Virus record (IMG/VR): IMGVR_UViG_3300010885_001572
Coordinates: 1 to 34,082 of that record
Source: a virus
Length of the DNA stretch: 34,082 nt
Reading direction: 5' to 3' (one strand)
Both the position numbers and the translations under genes were made by a program. The notes under the pieces are model-generated. The model searched no databases. It worked only from the letters and a program-made list of their open reading frames with translations, and had not been told where the DNA came from. The number at the start of each line of letters is the position of its first letter. The stretch's first letter is position 1. Of this stretch, positions 13,858-22,332 are shown piece by piece.

Positions 13858-14148
13858 ATGAAGGGTCGTTCGAAGCGTGAAGCTGGTGGCGGTGTCAATG
13901 ATGCCGAAAAGGACCTCAGCATGAAGACGGAGCGTCGTAACATTGCTCCGAAGATTTTTGACGAAGCCGAAAAGCGTAAGGCTGGCGGCAAGGTCAAGGG
14001 TGAAAAGGCGATGCACCATGCGGGCCGCAAGCCTCGCATGTCGGGTGGCCGCACGGGTTCCGATGGAAGCCCGTTCTCGTCTGCTCTCAAGGGCACCCCC
14101 GCAAAGGGGCGCAAGCTTGAGAAGATGACGATGGGCACGGACATCTAA
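13858..14148 (+). CDS. Small basic protein sharing the HAGRKPR motif with the 8236 gene
   Basis: The 96-residue protein is about one quarter Lys plus Arg. Its middle, KAGGKVKGEKAMHHAGRKPR (about 41-60), matches FKRGGKVAGEAANTHAGRKP in the 381-residue protein at 8236, so I treat the two as relatives: this one a single-unit version, the other a multi-unit version. An SGGRTG near 63 repeats the (K/R)GG(R/K) theme. The rest is predicted disordered. A TAGGAGG site precedes the ATG. It is followed by a terminator at 14172. A nucleic-acid or capsid-binding role is possible from charge, but nothing proves it. Confidence 0.75.
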   Translation: MKGRSKREAGGGVNDAEKDLSMKTERRNIAPKIFDEAEKRKAGGKVKGEKAMHHAGRKPRMSGGRTGSDGSPFSSALKGTPAKGRKLEKMTMGTDI

Positions 14149-14171
14149 TCGTGTACACATGATTGGAACAG

Positions 14172-14195
14172 ACGGGGGCCTTGTGCCCCCGTTTT
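14172..14195 (+). terminator. Rho-independent terminator
   Basis: ACGGGGGC (14172-14179) pairs with GCCCCCGT (14185-14192) around a five-base loop and is followed by TTT. It closes the unit that starts at 13389. The U tract is short, so partial read-through into the next genes is likely. Confidence 0.75.
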
Positions 14196-14210
14196 GCTAA
14201 GGGGGATGCT

Positions 14211-14450
14211 ATGTCAGGTGCATGGACACGCAAAGAAGGTAAGAACCCCGAAGGCGGATTGAACGCCAAGGGTAGGGCGTCTCTCAAGGCAGAAGGGCAC
14301 GATATTAAACGCCCGCAGCCAGAGGGGGGTTCGCGAAAAGAAAGCTTCTGTGCTAGGATGACTGGCATGAAGCGCAAGCTGACTGGTTCTGCAAAGGCTG
14401 CTGATCCTGACAGCCGCATCAACAAGTCACTTAGGAAGTGGGATTGCTGA
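14211..14450 (+). CDS. DUF6321-like small basic protein (79 aa)
   Basis: The start MSGAWTRKEGKNPEGGLNAK and the following KGRASLKAEGHDIKRP match a conserved small phage protein I know as DUF6321, found in many marine and freshwater phages. RKESFCARMTGMKRKL and the C-terminal SRINKSLRKW also fit the family. It is strongly basic and probably mostly disordered with short helices. ATG 14211 is selected because GGGGGA lies five bases upstream; an in-frame ATG at 14163 lies before the terminator stem and is not used. The stop is one base from the next ATG. No biochemical function is known to me. Confidence 0.8.
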   Translation: MSGAWTRKEGKNPEGGLNAKGRASLKAEGHDIKRPQPEGGSRKESFCARMTGMKRKLTGSAKAADPDSRINKSLRKWDC

Positions 14451-14451
14451 C

Positions 14452-14616
14452 ATGGCAGAGAAACCTTTCTGGGAAAAAGATGCTCCCAAAGACGCCAAAG
14501 AAAAGCATCTGAGCCGCAAACAGGTGCAGTCGGCCAAGGCCCACGCCCGCGCGGCTGGTCGGCCTTATCCTAACCTGATTGACAATGCCGCTGCGGCTCG
14601 CAGCAAGGGGAAATAA
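14452..14616 (+). CDS. Small conserved basic protein (54 aa)
   Basis: ATG 14452 starts one base after the previous stop and runs to TAA at 14614-14616. The sequence begins MAEKPFWEKDAPKDAKEKHL and continues SRKQVQSAKAHARAAGRPYP, a pattern common in short phage genes next to DUF6321 (I recall homologues with KKHLT and AKAxAxxxGxxYP). Two helices separated by a Gly-Arg-Pro turn are likely. There is no membrane segment. Translation is probably coupled to the upstream gene, since no separate ribosome site is clear. The next ATG is two bases after the stop. No function known. Confidence 0.75.
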   Translation: MAEKPFWEKDAPKDAKEKHLSRKQVQSAKAHARAAGRPYPNLIDNAAAARSKGK

Positions 14617-14617
14617 A

Positions 14618-14965
14618 ATGCAGCCGATAACAGTATCTACCACCGACGCCACTGCTGGAACGACCTACAGCCGTTCTGTTCGCATGGATAGTTGGGCAAA
14701 TGCGCAGACGGTTATTCAGGTGAACGTCACGGGGACGGCGACCTACACGGTTGAGACCTCAATGGATGATCCCAATAGCGCCACTAACCCTGTTTCCGTT
14801 GGCAGCATGGTTTGGATCAATGCTGCTGACAGCGCAATTGTCGCCAAAAGCGCCAGCGCGCAGGGCGTTTTGACGGCTACACCAACATTCATCCGCATCA
14901 AGCAGACGGCGGGGAACGGCTCTACTTCAATGACACTTGCGCAGTTCAGCAACGCCCCGTTCTAA
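14618..14965 (+). CDS. Beta-rich accessory virion protein candidate (115 aa)
   Basis: The protein starts MQPITVSTTDATAGTTYSRS and is dominated by Thr, Ser, Val and Ala in short strands (WANAQTVIQVNVTGTATYTV, ATPTFIRIKQTAGNG). This is a type I have seen next to gp4-like genes in related phages; I cannot name it. ATG 14618 is preferred because AAGGGG lies seven bases upstream, whereas the in-frame ATG at 14579 lies inside the previous gene. It ends eight bases before the gp4-like connector gene, so a place in the neck or head vertex is plausible but inferred. No enzyme motif, signal or membrane segment. Confidence 0.7.
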   Translation: MQPITVSTTDATAGTTYSRSVRMDSWANAQTVIQVNVTGTATYTVETSMDDPNSATNPVSVGSMVWINAADSAIVAKSASAQGVLTATPTFIRIKQTAGNGSTSMTLAQFSNAPF

Positions 14966-14973
14966 GGTGAGCC

Positions 14974-15666
14974 ATGACAACCAGCGGGACATATGATTTC
15001 AATCCGCCTCTTGGCGAGTTGACCCTGTATGCGTTTAACTTGTGCGGGCTGCGTAACACCAGCCTGTTGCAGGAACACATGCAGAGTGCCCGCATGGCAA
15101 GCAATCTGCTGCTGTCCCGCTGGTCAAATCAGGGTGTAAACCTGTGGCAAGTTGACCTTGTAACAATTCCGCTTGTCACGGGGCAGGCGACATATGCGGT
15201 TGACGGTAGAATCGTCACTATTCTTGATGCTTACGTCACCAATGACCAGACTGGTGAAAACATCGACCGCATTATCTTGCCCGTAAGCCGCACGGAATAC
15301 GCTAGCTATCCCAACAAGGAACAGCAAGGGTTTCCCACAGTTTTCTGGTTTGACAGGCTTTTGTCCCCAAATATCACGCTTTGGCCTGTGCCAAATGTCG
15401 ATAATGGCCCGACATCACTGAGCTACTATCGAGTCGTTCAAATCCAAGATGCAAATTTTACTAACGGTCAAACGGTAGATATTCCATATCTTTGGATGGA
15501 AGCATTTGCCTATGGTTTGGCGACACGCCTTGCGCAAATATGGTCTCCCGACAAGGTACCGCTACTGAAGCCATTTGCGGATGAGGCTTACACTATCGCC
15601 TCAGAACAGAACATCGAACAGGCGGCGACGTACATATCGCCCATGATTAGTGGCTATTTTAGATAG
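14974..15666 (+). CDS. Tail accessory / head-tail connector, P22 gp4-like
   Basis: P22 gp4 binds the portal after packaging and forms the first tail ring. The N-terminal 55 residues (LGELTLYAFNLCGLRNTSLL, HMQSARMASNLLLSRWSNQG) resemble the helical core of gp4: a two-helix start followed by a helix ending in RWSNQG. A beta insert (about 60-140) and a helical tail (IPYLWMEAFAYGLATRLAQI, then DEAYTIASEQN) complete it, making it longer (230 residues) than the 166 of P22 gp4. GGTGA precedes the ATG. The gp10-like partner is found 11 kb away (26667). I am fairly confident of the gp4-type fold, less of the exact subfamily. Confidence 0.75.
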   Translation: MTTSGTYDFNPPLGELTLYAFNLCGLRNTSLLQEHMQSARMASNLLLSRWSNQGVNLWQVDLVTIPLVTGQATYAVDGRIVTILDAYVTNDQTGENIDRIILPVSRTEYASYPNKEQQGFPTVFWFDRLLSPNITLWPVPNVDNGPTSLSYYRVVQIQDANFTNGQTVDIPYLWMEAFAYGLATRLAQIWSPDKVPLLKPFADEAYTIASEQNIEQAATYISPMISGYFR

Positions 15667-15674
15667 GGGCTGTC

Positions 15675-16409
15675 ATGGGCTACGCTTCAAGATCGGGCCG
15701 CGCGCAGACAGACCCCAGCAACCCAAGGGCGTTTGCGGTCTGTGACCGCTGTGCTATCTGGTACAATCACCATGAATTGAGTTGGCAGTTTGATTGGGCC
15801 GGAGCGTCCCTAATCAACAAACGCATTCTTGTCTGCGAGACGTGCAACGACACTCCACAAGAACAGCTTCGCGCTATTATTATTCCTGCCGATCCTGTTC
15901 CGATTATGAACCCGCGCGTTGAACCTTACGCTTGGGACGAAATTGATCGTCGCCAGTTGTCTGGTTACGACACCACCAGCGCCGCCACAGGTATTCCCAT
16001 TCAGGCAGGCCCCACGCGCGCCACGACCATCAACAATGATGTGCCAGATGGCACTCGCGTCACGCAGCAAACTGGCGAAGCTCCGGGCGGTAAAAACCAG
16101 TTGCCGGGAACTGATCCGAATGCTGTCACCTACCGAAATATCGTAAATGTCTCAAATAATGGGATTGGCTTCATTCGCATTACGGTCAGCGTGACTTCTG
16201 GATTTATCACCGGCCAGCGCGTTATCATTCAAGAAGTTGGCGGCGTCACTAATGCCAACGGGCGCTGGGTCATTACCGTAATCAATCAGACACAGTTTGA
16301 CCTTCAGGGGTCAAGTTTTGTTGGCACATACACGTCTGGCGGGTATGTTATTAATGATCCAAGCATACCCTATAACTTCGATCAAATTCCGCGCACTGGA
16401 ACGCTCTGA
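15675..16409 (+). CDS. Phage structural protein with four-cysteine zinc-ribbon-like N-terminus (244 aa)
   Basis: Cysteines at about 23, 26, 54 and 57 form two CxxC pairs (VCDRCAIWY and VCETCNDTP), as in a zinc ribbon. I recall similar N-termini in unnamed proteins next to tail genes of related phages. The C-terminal half is beta-rich with [20 protein letters not shown] and [17 protein letters not shown], reminiscent of a small fibre or base domain. The middle (about 95-150) is Pro/Gly/Thr rich. The start follows AGGGGC. The TGA overlaps the next ATG as TGATG, so it is coupled to the collagen-like fibre gene and may be its attachment partner (inference). Function unknown. Confidence 0.75.
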   Translation: MGYASRSGRAQTDPSNPRAFAVCDRCAIWYNHHELSWQFDWAGASLINKRILVCETCNDTPQEQLRAIIIPADPVPIMNPRVEPYAWDEIDRRQLSGYDTTSAATGIPIQAGPTRATTINNDVPDGTRVTQQTGEAPGGKNQLPGTDPNAVTYRNIVNVSNNGIGFIRITVSVTSGFITGQRVIIQEVGGVTNANGRWVITVINQTQFDLQGSSFVGTYTSGGYVINDPSIPYNFDQIPRTGTL

Positions 16410-18073
16410 TGCCTAAATACTCCAGTAATGTTCAAATTCCCAATCTGCCTCTTGCCATTTCGCTGAATGGTACGGAACAGCTTGAGATTGTGCAAAGCGG
16501 AACATCAAGCCGCACTACAACGCAGGCAATCGCCAATTTGAAGGGTGTTGGGCCGACAGGTCCAACGGGAAGCTCAGGGCCAACTGGACCCACAGGGAGA
16601 AATGGACCCACGGGGCCAACGGGGCCAACCGGCGTAGGCTCGCCCGGTCCTACGGGTCCAACTGGTGCAACAGGTGCGGGAACAACGGGTCCTACGGGTC
16701 CTACAGGACCTACGGGGGCCACGGGAGCCGCATCTACCACGCCCGGACCTACAGGGCCAACAGGCCCAACTGGTCCCGCATCAACAGTTGCAGGCCCAAC
16801 CGGACCAACCGGAGCGGGGACTACAGGCCCAACAGGGCCAACTGGACCGACAGGGGCAGCTTCTACAGTGGCTGGGCCAACTGGTCCAACAGGACCTACC
16901 GGCGCGAGCGTCACGGGGCCTACAGGCCCCACTGGTCCTACAGGGGCCACGGGCGCAGCATCTACCGTTGCAGGACCCACTGGCCCCACAGGGCCAACCG
17001 GGGCTACGGGAGCGGCATCTACGGTTGCTGGGCCAACAGGTCCCACCGGACCCACGGGACCAGCCTCTTCAGTCGCTGGCCCTACTGGCCCTACGGGGCC
17101 GACTGGAACTCAAGGAATTACTGGTCCAACAGGACCAACAGGGCCAACAGGCCCCCAAGGTATTGTTGGCCCCACAGGGCCTACCGGCCCAACTGGTGCG
17201 CAGGGCATAGCCGGGCCTACGGGGCCAACCGGCCCCACGGGTGTGCAGGGCATTACAGGCCCTACGGGGCCTACGGGGCCTACCGGCGCGCAAGGTATTG
17301 TTGGTCCTACCGGACCCACTGGACCCACAGGCGCGTCATCTTCTGTTCCGGGGCCAACTGGCCCTACAGGGCCAACAGGACCCGCATCTTCTGTCACTGG
17401 TCCAACAGGGCCAACTGGACCTACTGGTGCTTCTTCTAGCGTTCCGGGGCCAACAGGTCCAACTGGCCCTACTGGCCCTGCTTCGTCAGTAGCTGGGCCA
17501 ACAGGCCCCACCGGACCAACTGGCCCTGCGTCTTCAGTTGCTGGCCCCACAGGCCCAACTGGCCCTACAGGCCCCACAGGCGCTGCGGGCGTGATCTCAG
17601 CCTATCCCGGCGCTGGTGTAGTCGTCTCGACGGGGTCGGCTTGGGGAACATCCCTGACGGCTCCGTCTGGTGCGCTAGTTGGCACCACCGACACGCAGAC
17701 GTTGACGAACAAGCGCGTGACGCCACGCACAACGGCGGTCACTACCACGACTTCTCCGTTCGCGCTCAACACCGATTCAGTTGATGAGTATGCCTTCACT
17801 GCTTTGGCTAACGCATTAACAATCAGTGCAGATGCGGGAATTCCCACAGACGGACAAAAGTTTGTCCTTCGTATCTTGAACAATGGTACGGGATACGTCA
17901 TTACCTTTACTGGCGGCGTATCTAACGGATATCGGCCTGTTGGTGTTACGCTTACCGCCAGTTCCAGCAACTGGACCTACACGTTGACGGCCAGCAAAAC
18001 TACATACTTTGGCATGATCTATAATGCGAATGCAGCCCGTTGGGATATCGTCGCGCTTTCACAGGAAGTTTAA
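16409..18073 (+). CDS. Collagen-like fibre protein (554 aa)
   Basis: Three parts can be seen. Residues 1-47 form an anchor domain ([20 protein letters not shown] and [11 protein letters not shown]) shared with the protein at 20762. Residues about 48-392 are Gly-Pro-Thr triplets, with two classes of break: in-register units such as GAQGIA and out-of-register units such as GAASTVA or PASSVA. Residues about 393-554 are a beta-rich head ([45 protein letters not shown]). Collagen-like repeats in phage fibres form rigid triple helices; TQTLTNKRV resembles trimeric fibre domains. The protein is probably a tail or head fibre with the receptor-contact head at the C-terminus. It starts within the stop of the preceding gene. 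Confidence 0.85.
   Translation: MPKYSSNVQIPNLPLAISLNGTEQLEIVQSGTSSRTTTQAIANLKGVGPTGPTGSSGPTGPTGRNGPTGPTGPTGVGSPGPTGPTGATGAGTTGPTGPTGPTGATGAASTTPGPTGPTGPTGPASTVAGPTGPTGAGTTGPTGPTGPTGAASTVAGPTGPTGPTGASVTGPTGPTGPTGATGAASTVAGPTGPTGPTGATGAASTVAGPTGPTGPTGPASSVAGPTGPTGPTGTQGITGPTGPTGPTGPQGIVGPTGPTGPTGAQGIAGPTGPTGPTGVQGITGPTGPTGPTGAQGIVGPTGPTGPTGASSSVPGPTGPTGPTGPASSVTGPTGPTGPTGASSSVPGPTGPTGPTGPASSVAGPTGPTGPTGPASSVAGPTGPTGPTGPTGAAGVISAYPGAGVVVSTGSAWGTSLTAPSGALVGTTDTQTLTNKRVTPRTTAVTTTTSPFALNTDSVDEYAFTALANALTISADAGIPTDGQKFVLRILNNGTGYVITFTGGVSNGYRPVGVTLTASSSNWTYTLTASKTTYFGMIYNANAARWDIVALSQEV
16546..17590 (+). repeat. Gly-Pro-Thr triplet repeat region
   Basis: About 345 codons of GPT-type triplets, with third-position bases varied throughout (GGT/GGC/GGA/GGG, CCA/CCT/CCC, ACA/ACG/ACC/ACT). 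The protein repeat is regular but the DNA is not, which lowers recombination between units. The antisense strand reads as Gly-Pro-Val, a by-product. Confidence 0.95.
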
Positions 18074-18084
18074 AGGGGGACACT

Positions 18085-18315
18085 ATGGGTATCGTGTATC
18101 TTGATGATGGCCGTCTTGCCGATCAGTTCCAAATGGGTAACGAGCCCTACGTTCTCAGCGATGCGCTTGTCATGCGCCCGGAGGACTATGAGAAGATGAC
18201 GCCGGAAGAGATCGCCGCAATGAAACAGTGGCGTTATGACAAGTGGTATGCAATTGTCACTGCGCCGTCCGTCGAAGCGTCTGTCGAAGAAGTTCCTGCT
18301 GACCCTGCGGTGTAA
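18085..18315 (+). CDS. Small acidic protein between fibre genes (76 aa)
   Basis: ATG 18085 follows AAAGGGGGA and is used instead of the in-frame ATG at 18040, which lies inside the fibre gene. The sequence begins MGIVYLDDGRLADQFQMGNE and has an acidic helical segment (RPEDYEKMTPEEIAAMKQWR) and an acidic tail (VEASVEEVPADPAV). It has no membrane, signal or enzyme motif. I do not recognise it. Its position between two fibre-like genes suggests a fibre chaperone, attachment or assembly role, but size alone does not show this. It ends two bases before the next gene. Confidence 0.7.
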   Translation: MGIVYLDDGRLADQFQMGNEPYVLSDALVMRPEDYEKMTPEEIAAMKQWRYDKWYAIVTAPSVEASVEEVPADPAV

Positions 18316-18317
18316 TC

Positions 18318-20705
18318 ATGGCTGATCGCTATTGGGTTACAGGCGGAAACGGTGTCTGGACAAGCACGGGCAATTGGTCCGCTACATCTGGTGGCAGTAG
18401 TGGCGCGTCTGTCCCAACCAACGCAGACAATGCGTTCTTTGACCAAACCGCAACCTACACAGTTACGGGCAACGCTACAGCGTTAAATTTGCTTGTGTCG
18501 GCTGGTAACGTAACATTTACTTTGGGCATTAACGGTTTTGGTGGAACTGCGGCAACATATTTTACATTCAATGCTGGTACTGTCGCAGGGTTTAGCGCAA
18601 GCTCTACAACTACTTTTTCAACAACAACAACATTGGTTATAAACACAAATGGCGTAGCATTGACTGGCGCAGGGTCAGTTACTTTTGGAACCAACACAAG
18701 GACTGGCACCGTTTCGCTTGGTAGTGATTTTGAGATCACAGGAGCAATAGCCAGTGCAAAGGTTACGTTGGCTTACGGCACTCTTGATCTGGGTAGCTTC
18801 AAGTTAACGTCTGAAGGGCAGTTTACCACTGCCAATGCTGTTACCCATACGCTTGCTTTTGGAACTGGAAATATCACTATAACGGGCACAAATTCCGGCA
18901 ATGTGGCTTGGGACACTTCAGCCGGAACCAATAACGTTACCGGAACCCCAACGGTTAACATATCCTATAATGTGGCGGGGTCTCTTGCCGTTGCTACTCA
19001 AGCTGGCGGCACAGAGGCTAACAGCATATCGTTCAATTTTACCACTGGAACCTATACCCTGACTTTTCTTAACACTGCGGGTTATGTTGCCAGAAGTGTT
19101 AGTTTTGCAGGTTTTGGCGGAACTTGGGCAGCTCGCACAACCAGCAATACAATCTATGGTGATCTGACACTATCTGCCGTCGCTGGGTTTTCTGTTGCGG
19201 CCTCGACTGGAACTTTAACTTTTGGTTCTACGTCTGCAACTACCAGAACAATCACGTCAAATGCAAAAACATTTGATGGTCCAGTAACTATCAACGGCGT
19301 TGGCGGGACATTCCAGCTTGCTGATGCAATGACATTAGGTGCAACGCGCAATCTTACTCTTACCAATGGAACACTTAACCTTAACAATCAATCTTTAACA
19401 GTTAATGCGTTCGGTACTAACAACGCTAATATTCGCACACTTGCATTTGGCGCTACGGGAGCCATTAACGTCACGGGCACTGGTACTCCGTGGGCAAATG
19501 CTAACACAACAAATTTGACCGTTACGGGCACCCCAACCGTCAACATCACAAATAACACCGCCACAACTACAACGATCACAACGGGAACACCAACAGAAGC
19601 ACAGGCTCTAAATTTTAATTTTACGGCTGGAACATACAGTTTGGTGTTTTTGAACGCTGCTACTTATGCCGCTAAAAATGTTAATTTCACTGGTTTTGCT
19701 GGAACTTGGGTTGCGGTAACGACTAGCCGCACACTTTATGGTTCTTTGACGCTTTCATCTGGAATGACGTTTGGCGCGTCGTCTGGCGTCCTTACGTTTG
19801 CTGCTACCTCTGGAACGCAAGTTATTACGACAAACACTAAAACCCTTGATGAACCCGTAGTCATCGATGGCGTTGGCGGTACATTTCAACTTGGCGACAA
19901 TCTTACTATGGGCAGCACCCGCGCCCTAACTCTTACGAACGGCACTTTTGACGGAAACAGCAAAACCATAGCTGGTTCAAATGCTTTTTCAATGGTGACT
20001 GGTTCTGTGGTTGCGAAGAACATCAGCACCGCGCTGGCATTTGCGCATACTAGTGGAACTTTAACGCAAGGCGGAAATAACTCATTTGGCGCGTACACCT
20101 TAACGGCGGGTACCTTAGACCTTGCTGGATACATTCTTACATCCACAAGTTTTGCTACTGGCGTTGGAACAAAAAATCTGACATTTAACGGCGGCACACT
20201 AACGGTCACAAACGCAACAACAACTGCTTGGAATAATGCCAACCCTACAAATTTTACTACAACCGCCGGAACCGGGGTCGGCAAAATAAGTTTGACTGCC
20301 GCTACGGCTAAAACTTTTGTTGGTGGCGGAACTACCTATAACTGCAATTTATCCAATGACGGCGCTGGCGCGATGACGGTATCGGGCAGCAATACATTTT
20401 TGGGGATCACCAATGGCGTCAGCCCGACTGCGTTCATATTCACGGCTGGTACAACACAGACCATAACAAATTGGAACATCAGCGGCACATCTAGCAGCAA
20501 TCTGGTCACCATCACCAGCACAGCGGCTGGAACGGCTGCTACGCTTTCAAAATCCAGTGGAACTGTGTCTGCAAATTACCTTAGCCTTAAAGACAGCACG
20601 GCCACTGGTGGTGCAACATGGATCGCCTATAACTCGGTCAATGTAAGCGGAAATACCAACTGGTCGTTCTTGGCCTCCAGCGGGAATTTCTTTCTTCTGT
20701 TCTAG
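18318..20705 (+). CDS. Adhesin-like beta-repeat fibre protein (795 aa)
   Basis: The opening RYWVTGGNGVWTSTGNW and NADNAFFD match a beginning common to bacterial adhesins and phage or prophage surface proteins. The body is Thr, Gly, Ala and Asn rich with closely spaced short strands, as expected of a beta-helix or solenoid. Two long repeats of about 190 residues (207-355 and 402-545) share TGTPTVNI, SFNFTTGTYTLTFLN (with NFNFTAGTYSLVFLN), INGVGGTFQL and LTLTNGT. The DNA is visibly richer in A and T than the head genes, so it may have been acquired separately. It has no signal peptide, so it is a virion protein rather than an exported adhesin. It lies between two collagen-like genes and is most likely a receptor-binding fibre. 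Confidence 0.75.
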   Translation: MADRYWVTGGNGVWTSTGNWSATSGGSSGASVPTNADNAFFDQTATYTVTGNATALNLLVSAGNVTFTLGINGFGGTAATYFTFNAGTVAGFSASSTTTFSTTTTLVINTNGVALTGAGSVTFGTNTRTGTVSLGSDFEITGAIASAKVTLAYGTLDLGSFKLTSEGQFTTANAVTHTLAFGTGNITITGTNSGNVAWDTSAGTNNVTGTPTVNISYNVAGSLAVATQAGGTEANSISFNFTTGTYTLTFLNTAGYVARSVSFAGFGGTWAARTTSNTIYGDLTLSAVAGFSVAASTGTLTFGSTSATTRTITSNAKTFDGPVTINGVGGTFQLADAMTLGATRNLTLTNGTLNLNNQSLTVNAFGTNNANIRTLAFGATGAINVTGTGTPWANANTTNLTVTGTPTVNITNNTATTTTITTGTPTEAQALNFNFTAGTYSLVFLNAATYAAKNVNFTGFAGTWVAVTTSRTLYGSLTLSSGMTFGASSGVLTFAATSGTQVITTNTKTLDEPVVIDGVGGTFQLGDNLTMGSTRALTLTNGTFDGNSKTIAGSNAFSMVTGSVVAKNISTALAFAHTSGTLTQGGNNSFGAYTLTAGTLDLAGYILTSTSFATGVGTKNLTFNGGTLTVTNATTTAWNNANPTNFTTTAGTGVGKISLTAATAKTFVGGGTTYNCNLSNDGAGAMTVSGSNTFLGITNGVSPTAFIFTAGTTQTITNWNISGTSSSNLVTITSTAAGTAATLSKSSGTVSANYLSLKDSTATGGATWIAYNSVNVSGNTNWSFLASSGNFFLLF

Positions 20706-20761
20706 AGGTTAAGTTGATACATTGGTGAAACTGTGTCAAAAAGAAATACCGGAGTCACGCA

Positions 20762-21850
20762 ATGGCGCAAGTTCAAATCCCCAACCTTCCAGCAGCTACG
20801 TCCCTGAGTGGAGCGGAGCAAGTTGAGGTTGTGCAGGCTGGTGTGTCGCGCCGTGCCACGACGCAAGAAATTGCTAATTTGAAGGGCGTCGGCCCCACCG
20901 GCCCAACGGGAACATCGGGGCCAACCGGGCCAACGGGAATTCGCGGGCCTACCGGCCCTACGGGACCGACGGGTGCGGCTTCAACAGTTGCTGGTCCTAC
21001 TGGACCAACAGGACCTACGGGATATGGCCCTACAGGGCCAACGGGGGCAACGGGTGCAGCTTCAACCATTCCGGGGCCGACAGGACCTACGGGACCTACT
21101 GGTCCAACAGGCGCAGCGTCAACGGTAGCTGGACCGACAGGGCCAACAGGTCCTACAGGCGCAACGGGTGCTGCCTCAACAATTGCGGGTCCAACTGGCC
21201 CGACTGGCCCGACCGGAGCCACTGGGGCGGCGTCTACAGTTGCCGGACCTACGGGGCCGACAGGCCCAACAGGCTTTGGCCCAACAGGACCAACAGGTTT
21301 GCCGGGCGGCATTTACAATTCAACCAGCACGACAACCCTCACGATTGCAATTGGCACCCAATCCCTGACGGTTGGCACCGGATTGTCATATACCCCCGCG
21401 CAGCAGCTTATCATTGCGAATGACTCAACCCACTACATGATTGGGACGGTTACTTCGTACAATTCGGGCACGGGCGCTCTTGTTGTCGATGTTCCCATTG
21501 GTTCAACAGTTGGAATAGGCACTTTTGCGTCATGGACGACCAACCTCAATGGCGCTCCCGGTCCCGCTGGCCCTACTGGACCGACAGGCCCAACGGGTGC
21601 TTCTTCTACTGTAGCTGGGCCTAATGGTCCGACAGGCCCCACTGGTGCAACTGGCGCTGCATCGACAATAGCAGGCCCTACTGGACCTACTGGACCAACA
21701 GGTGTGTCAGTTACTGGTCCTACCGGACCCACAGGCCCTACAGGGGCATCTGTGACTGGACCCACAGGGCCTACGGGTCCTGCCGGGTCTGGTGGCGGTT
21801 CTGGTGCTGGTAGCAACATCTTCCTCGCTGATTATTTTGGAGGCTTCTAA
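20762..21850 (+). CDS. Second collagen-like fibre protein (362 aa)
   Basis: The N-terminal 47 residues are close to those of the 16409 protein (about 30 of 41 aligned residues the same, by my count), including VQIPNLP and [14 protein letters not shown]. The rest is Gly-Pro-Thr triplets (about 48-180 and 262-340), split by an 80-residue beta domain ([20 protein letters not shown] and on to [11 protein letters not shown]), a module I recall repeated in other phage fibres. It ends with a Gly/Ser stretch and ADYFGGF instead of a beta head. The two proteins probably attach to the same site. A CCGGAG site nine bases upstream supports the ATG. The stop overlaps the next ATG as TAATG. Confidence 0.85.
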   Translation: MAQVQIPNLPAATSLSGAEQVEVVQAGVSRRATTQEIANLKGVGPTGPTGTSGPTGPTGIRGPTGPTGPTGAASTVAGPTGPTGPTGYGPTGPTGATGAASTIPGPTGPTGPTGPTGAASTVAGPTGPTGPTGATGAASTIAGPTGPTGPTGATGAASTVAGPTGPTGPTGFGPTGPTGLPGGIYNSTSTTTLTIAIGTQSLTVGTGLSYTPAQQLIIANDSTHYMIGTVTSYNSGTGALVVDVPIGSTVGIGTFASWTTNLNGAPGPAGPTGPTGPTGASSTVAGPNGPTGPTGATGAASTIAGPTGPTGPTGVSVTGPTGPTGPTGASVTGPTGPTGPAGSGGGSGAGSNIFLADYFGGF

Positions 21851-22332
21851 TGGCTGTCACCGCAACACCGATCTTCGCGCAAACTGCCAATGTTGGCGCG
21901 CTGAATGCAATTATCTCAACCGCTATGACCAACACGACTGCGTTTGATGGCACGATGGCAGCGGGAACCGCAATGGCTCTCTGTTATACCGCAGGCGCGA
22001 ATGGATCACGCATTGACCAGATACAGATGAAATTTGCGTCCACCAACGGCGCAACTGCTTCTGGCACGTCAAATGCTACGCTTGTCCGTCTCTGGATCAA
22101 TAATGGATCGGTCAACACCACAGCGGGCAACAACATCTTTTTGGGTGAAGTTGCAATGCCCGCTACTGCGGTCGCCGCAGCATCCACAACTGCAAACACC
22201 GTCTACAGTTTGGCGGTTCCGGTTGGCGGTCTCAACATTCCGGCCACATATCGCATCTATGCTGGCCTTACGGTGGCCGCTGGCGGCACTAATATCGCCA
22301 TCGCCATCAACACCATTGGCGGGGATTACTAA
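21850..22332 (+). CDS. Beta-rich virion protein candidate (160 aa)
   Basis: Starts [20 protein letters not shown] and is rich in Ala, Thr, Ile and Val, with strands in ALCYTAGANGSRIDQIQMKF, VRLWINNGSVN and YRIYAGLTVAAGGTNIAIAI. Similar proteins occur next to fibre genes in related uncultured phages; I do not have a name for it. It has no signal or membrane segment and no motif. TAATG overlap with the collagen-like gene and a second TAATG with the next gene mean three coupled genes, as expected of parts of one appendage. A tail-fibre accessory or decoration role is inferred from this. Confidence 0.7.
   Translation: MAVTATPIFAQTANVGALNAIISTAMTNTTAFDGTMAAGTAMALCYTAGANGSRIDQIQMKFASTNGATASGTSNATLVRLWINNGSVNTTAGNNIFLGEVAMPATAVAAASTTANTVYSLAVPVGGLNIPATYRIYAGLTVAAGGTNIAIAINTIGGDY

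Noticed and set aside
16432-17577. Long reverse-strand frames encoding Gly-Pro-Val repeats opposite the collagen-like genes (also 20773-21312 and 21433-21819)
   Set aside because: They are the complement of Gly-Pro-Thr codons; no ribosome site, no start of their own, and the repeat appears only where the + strand repeats.
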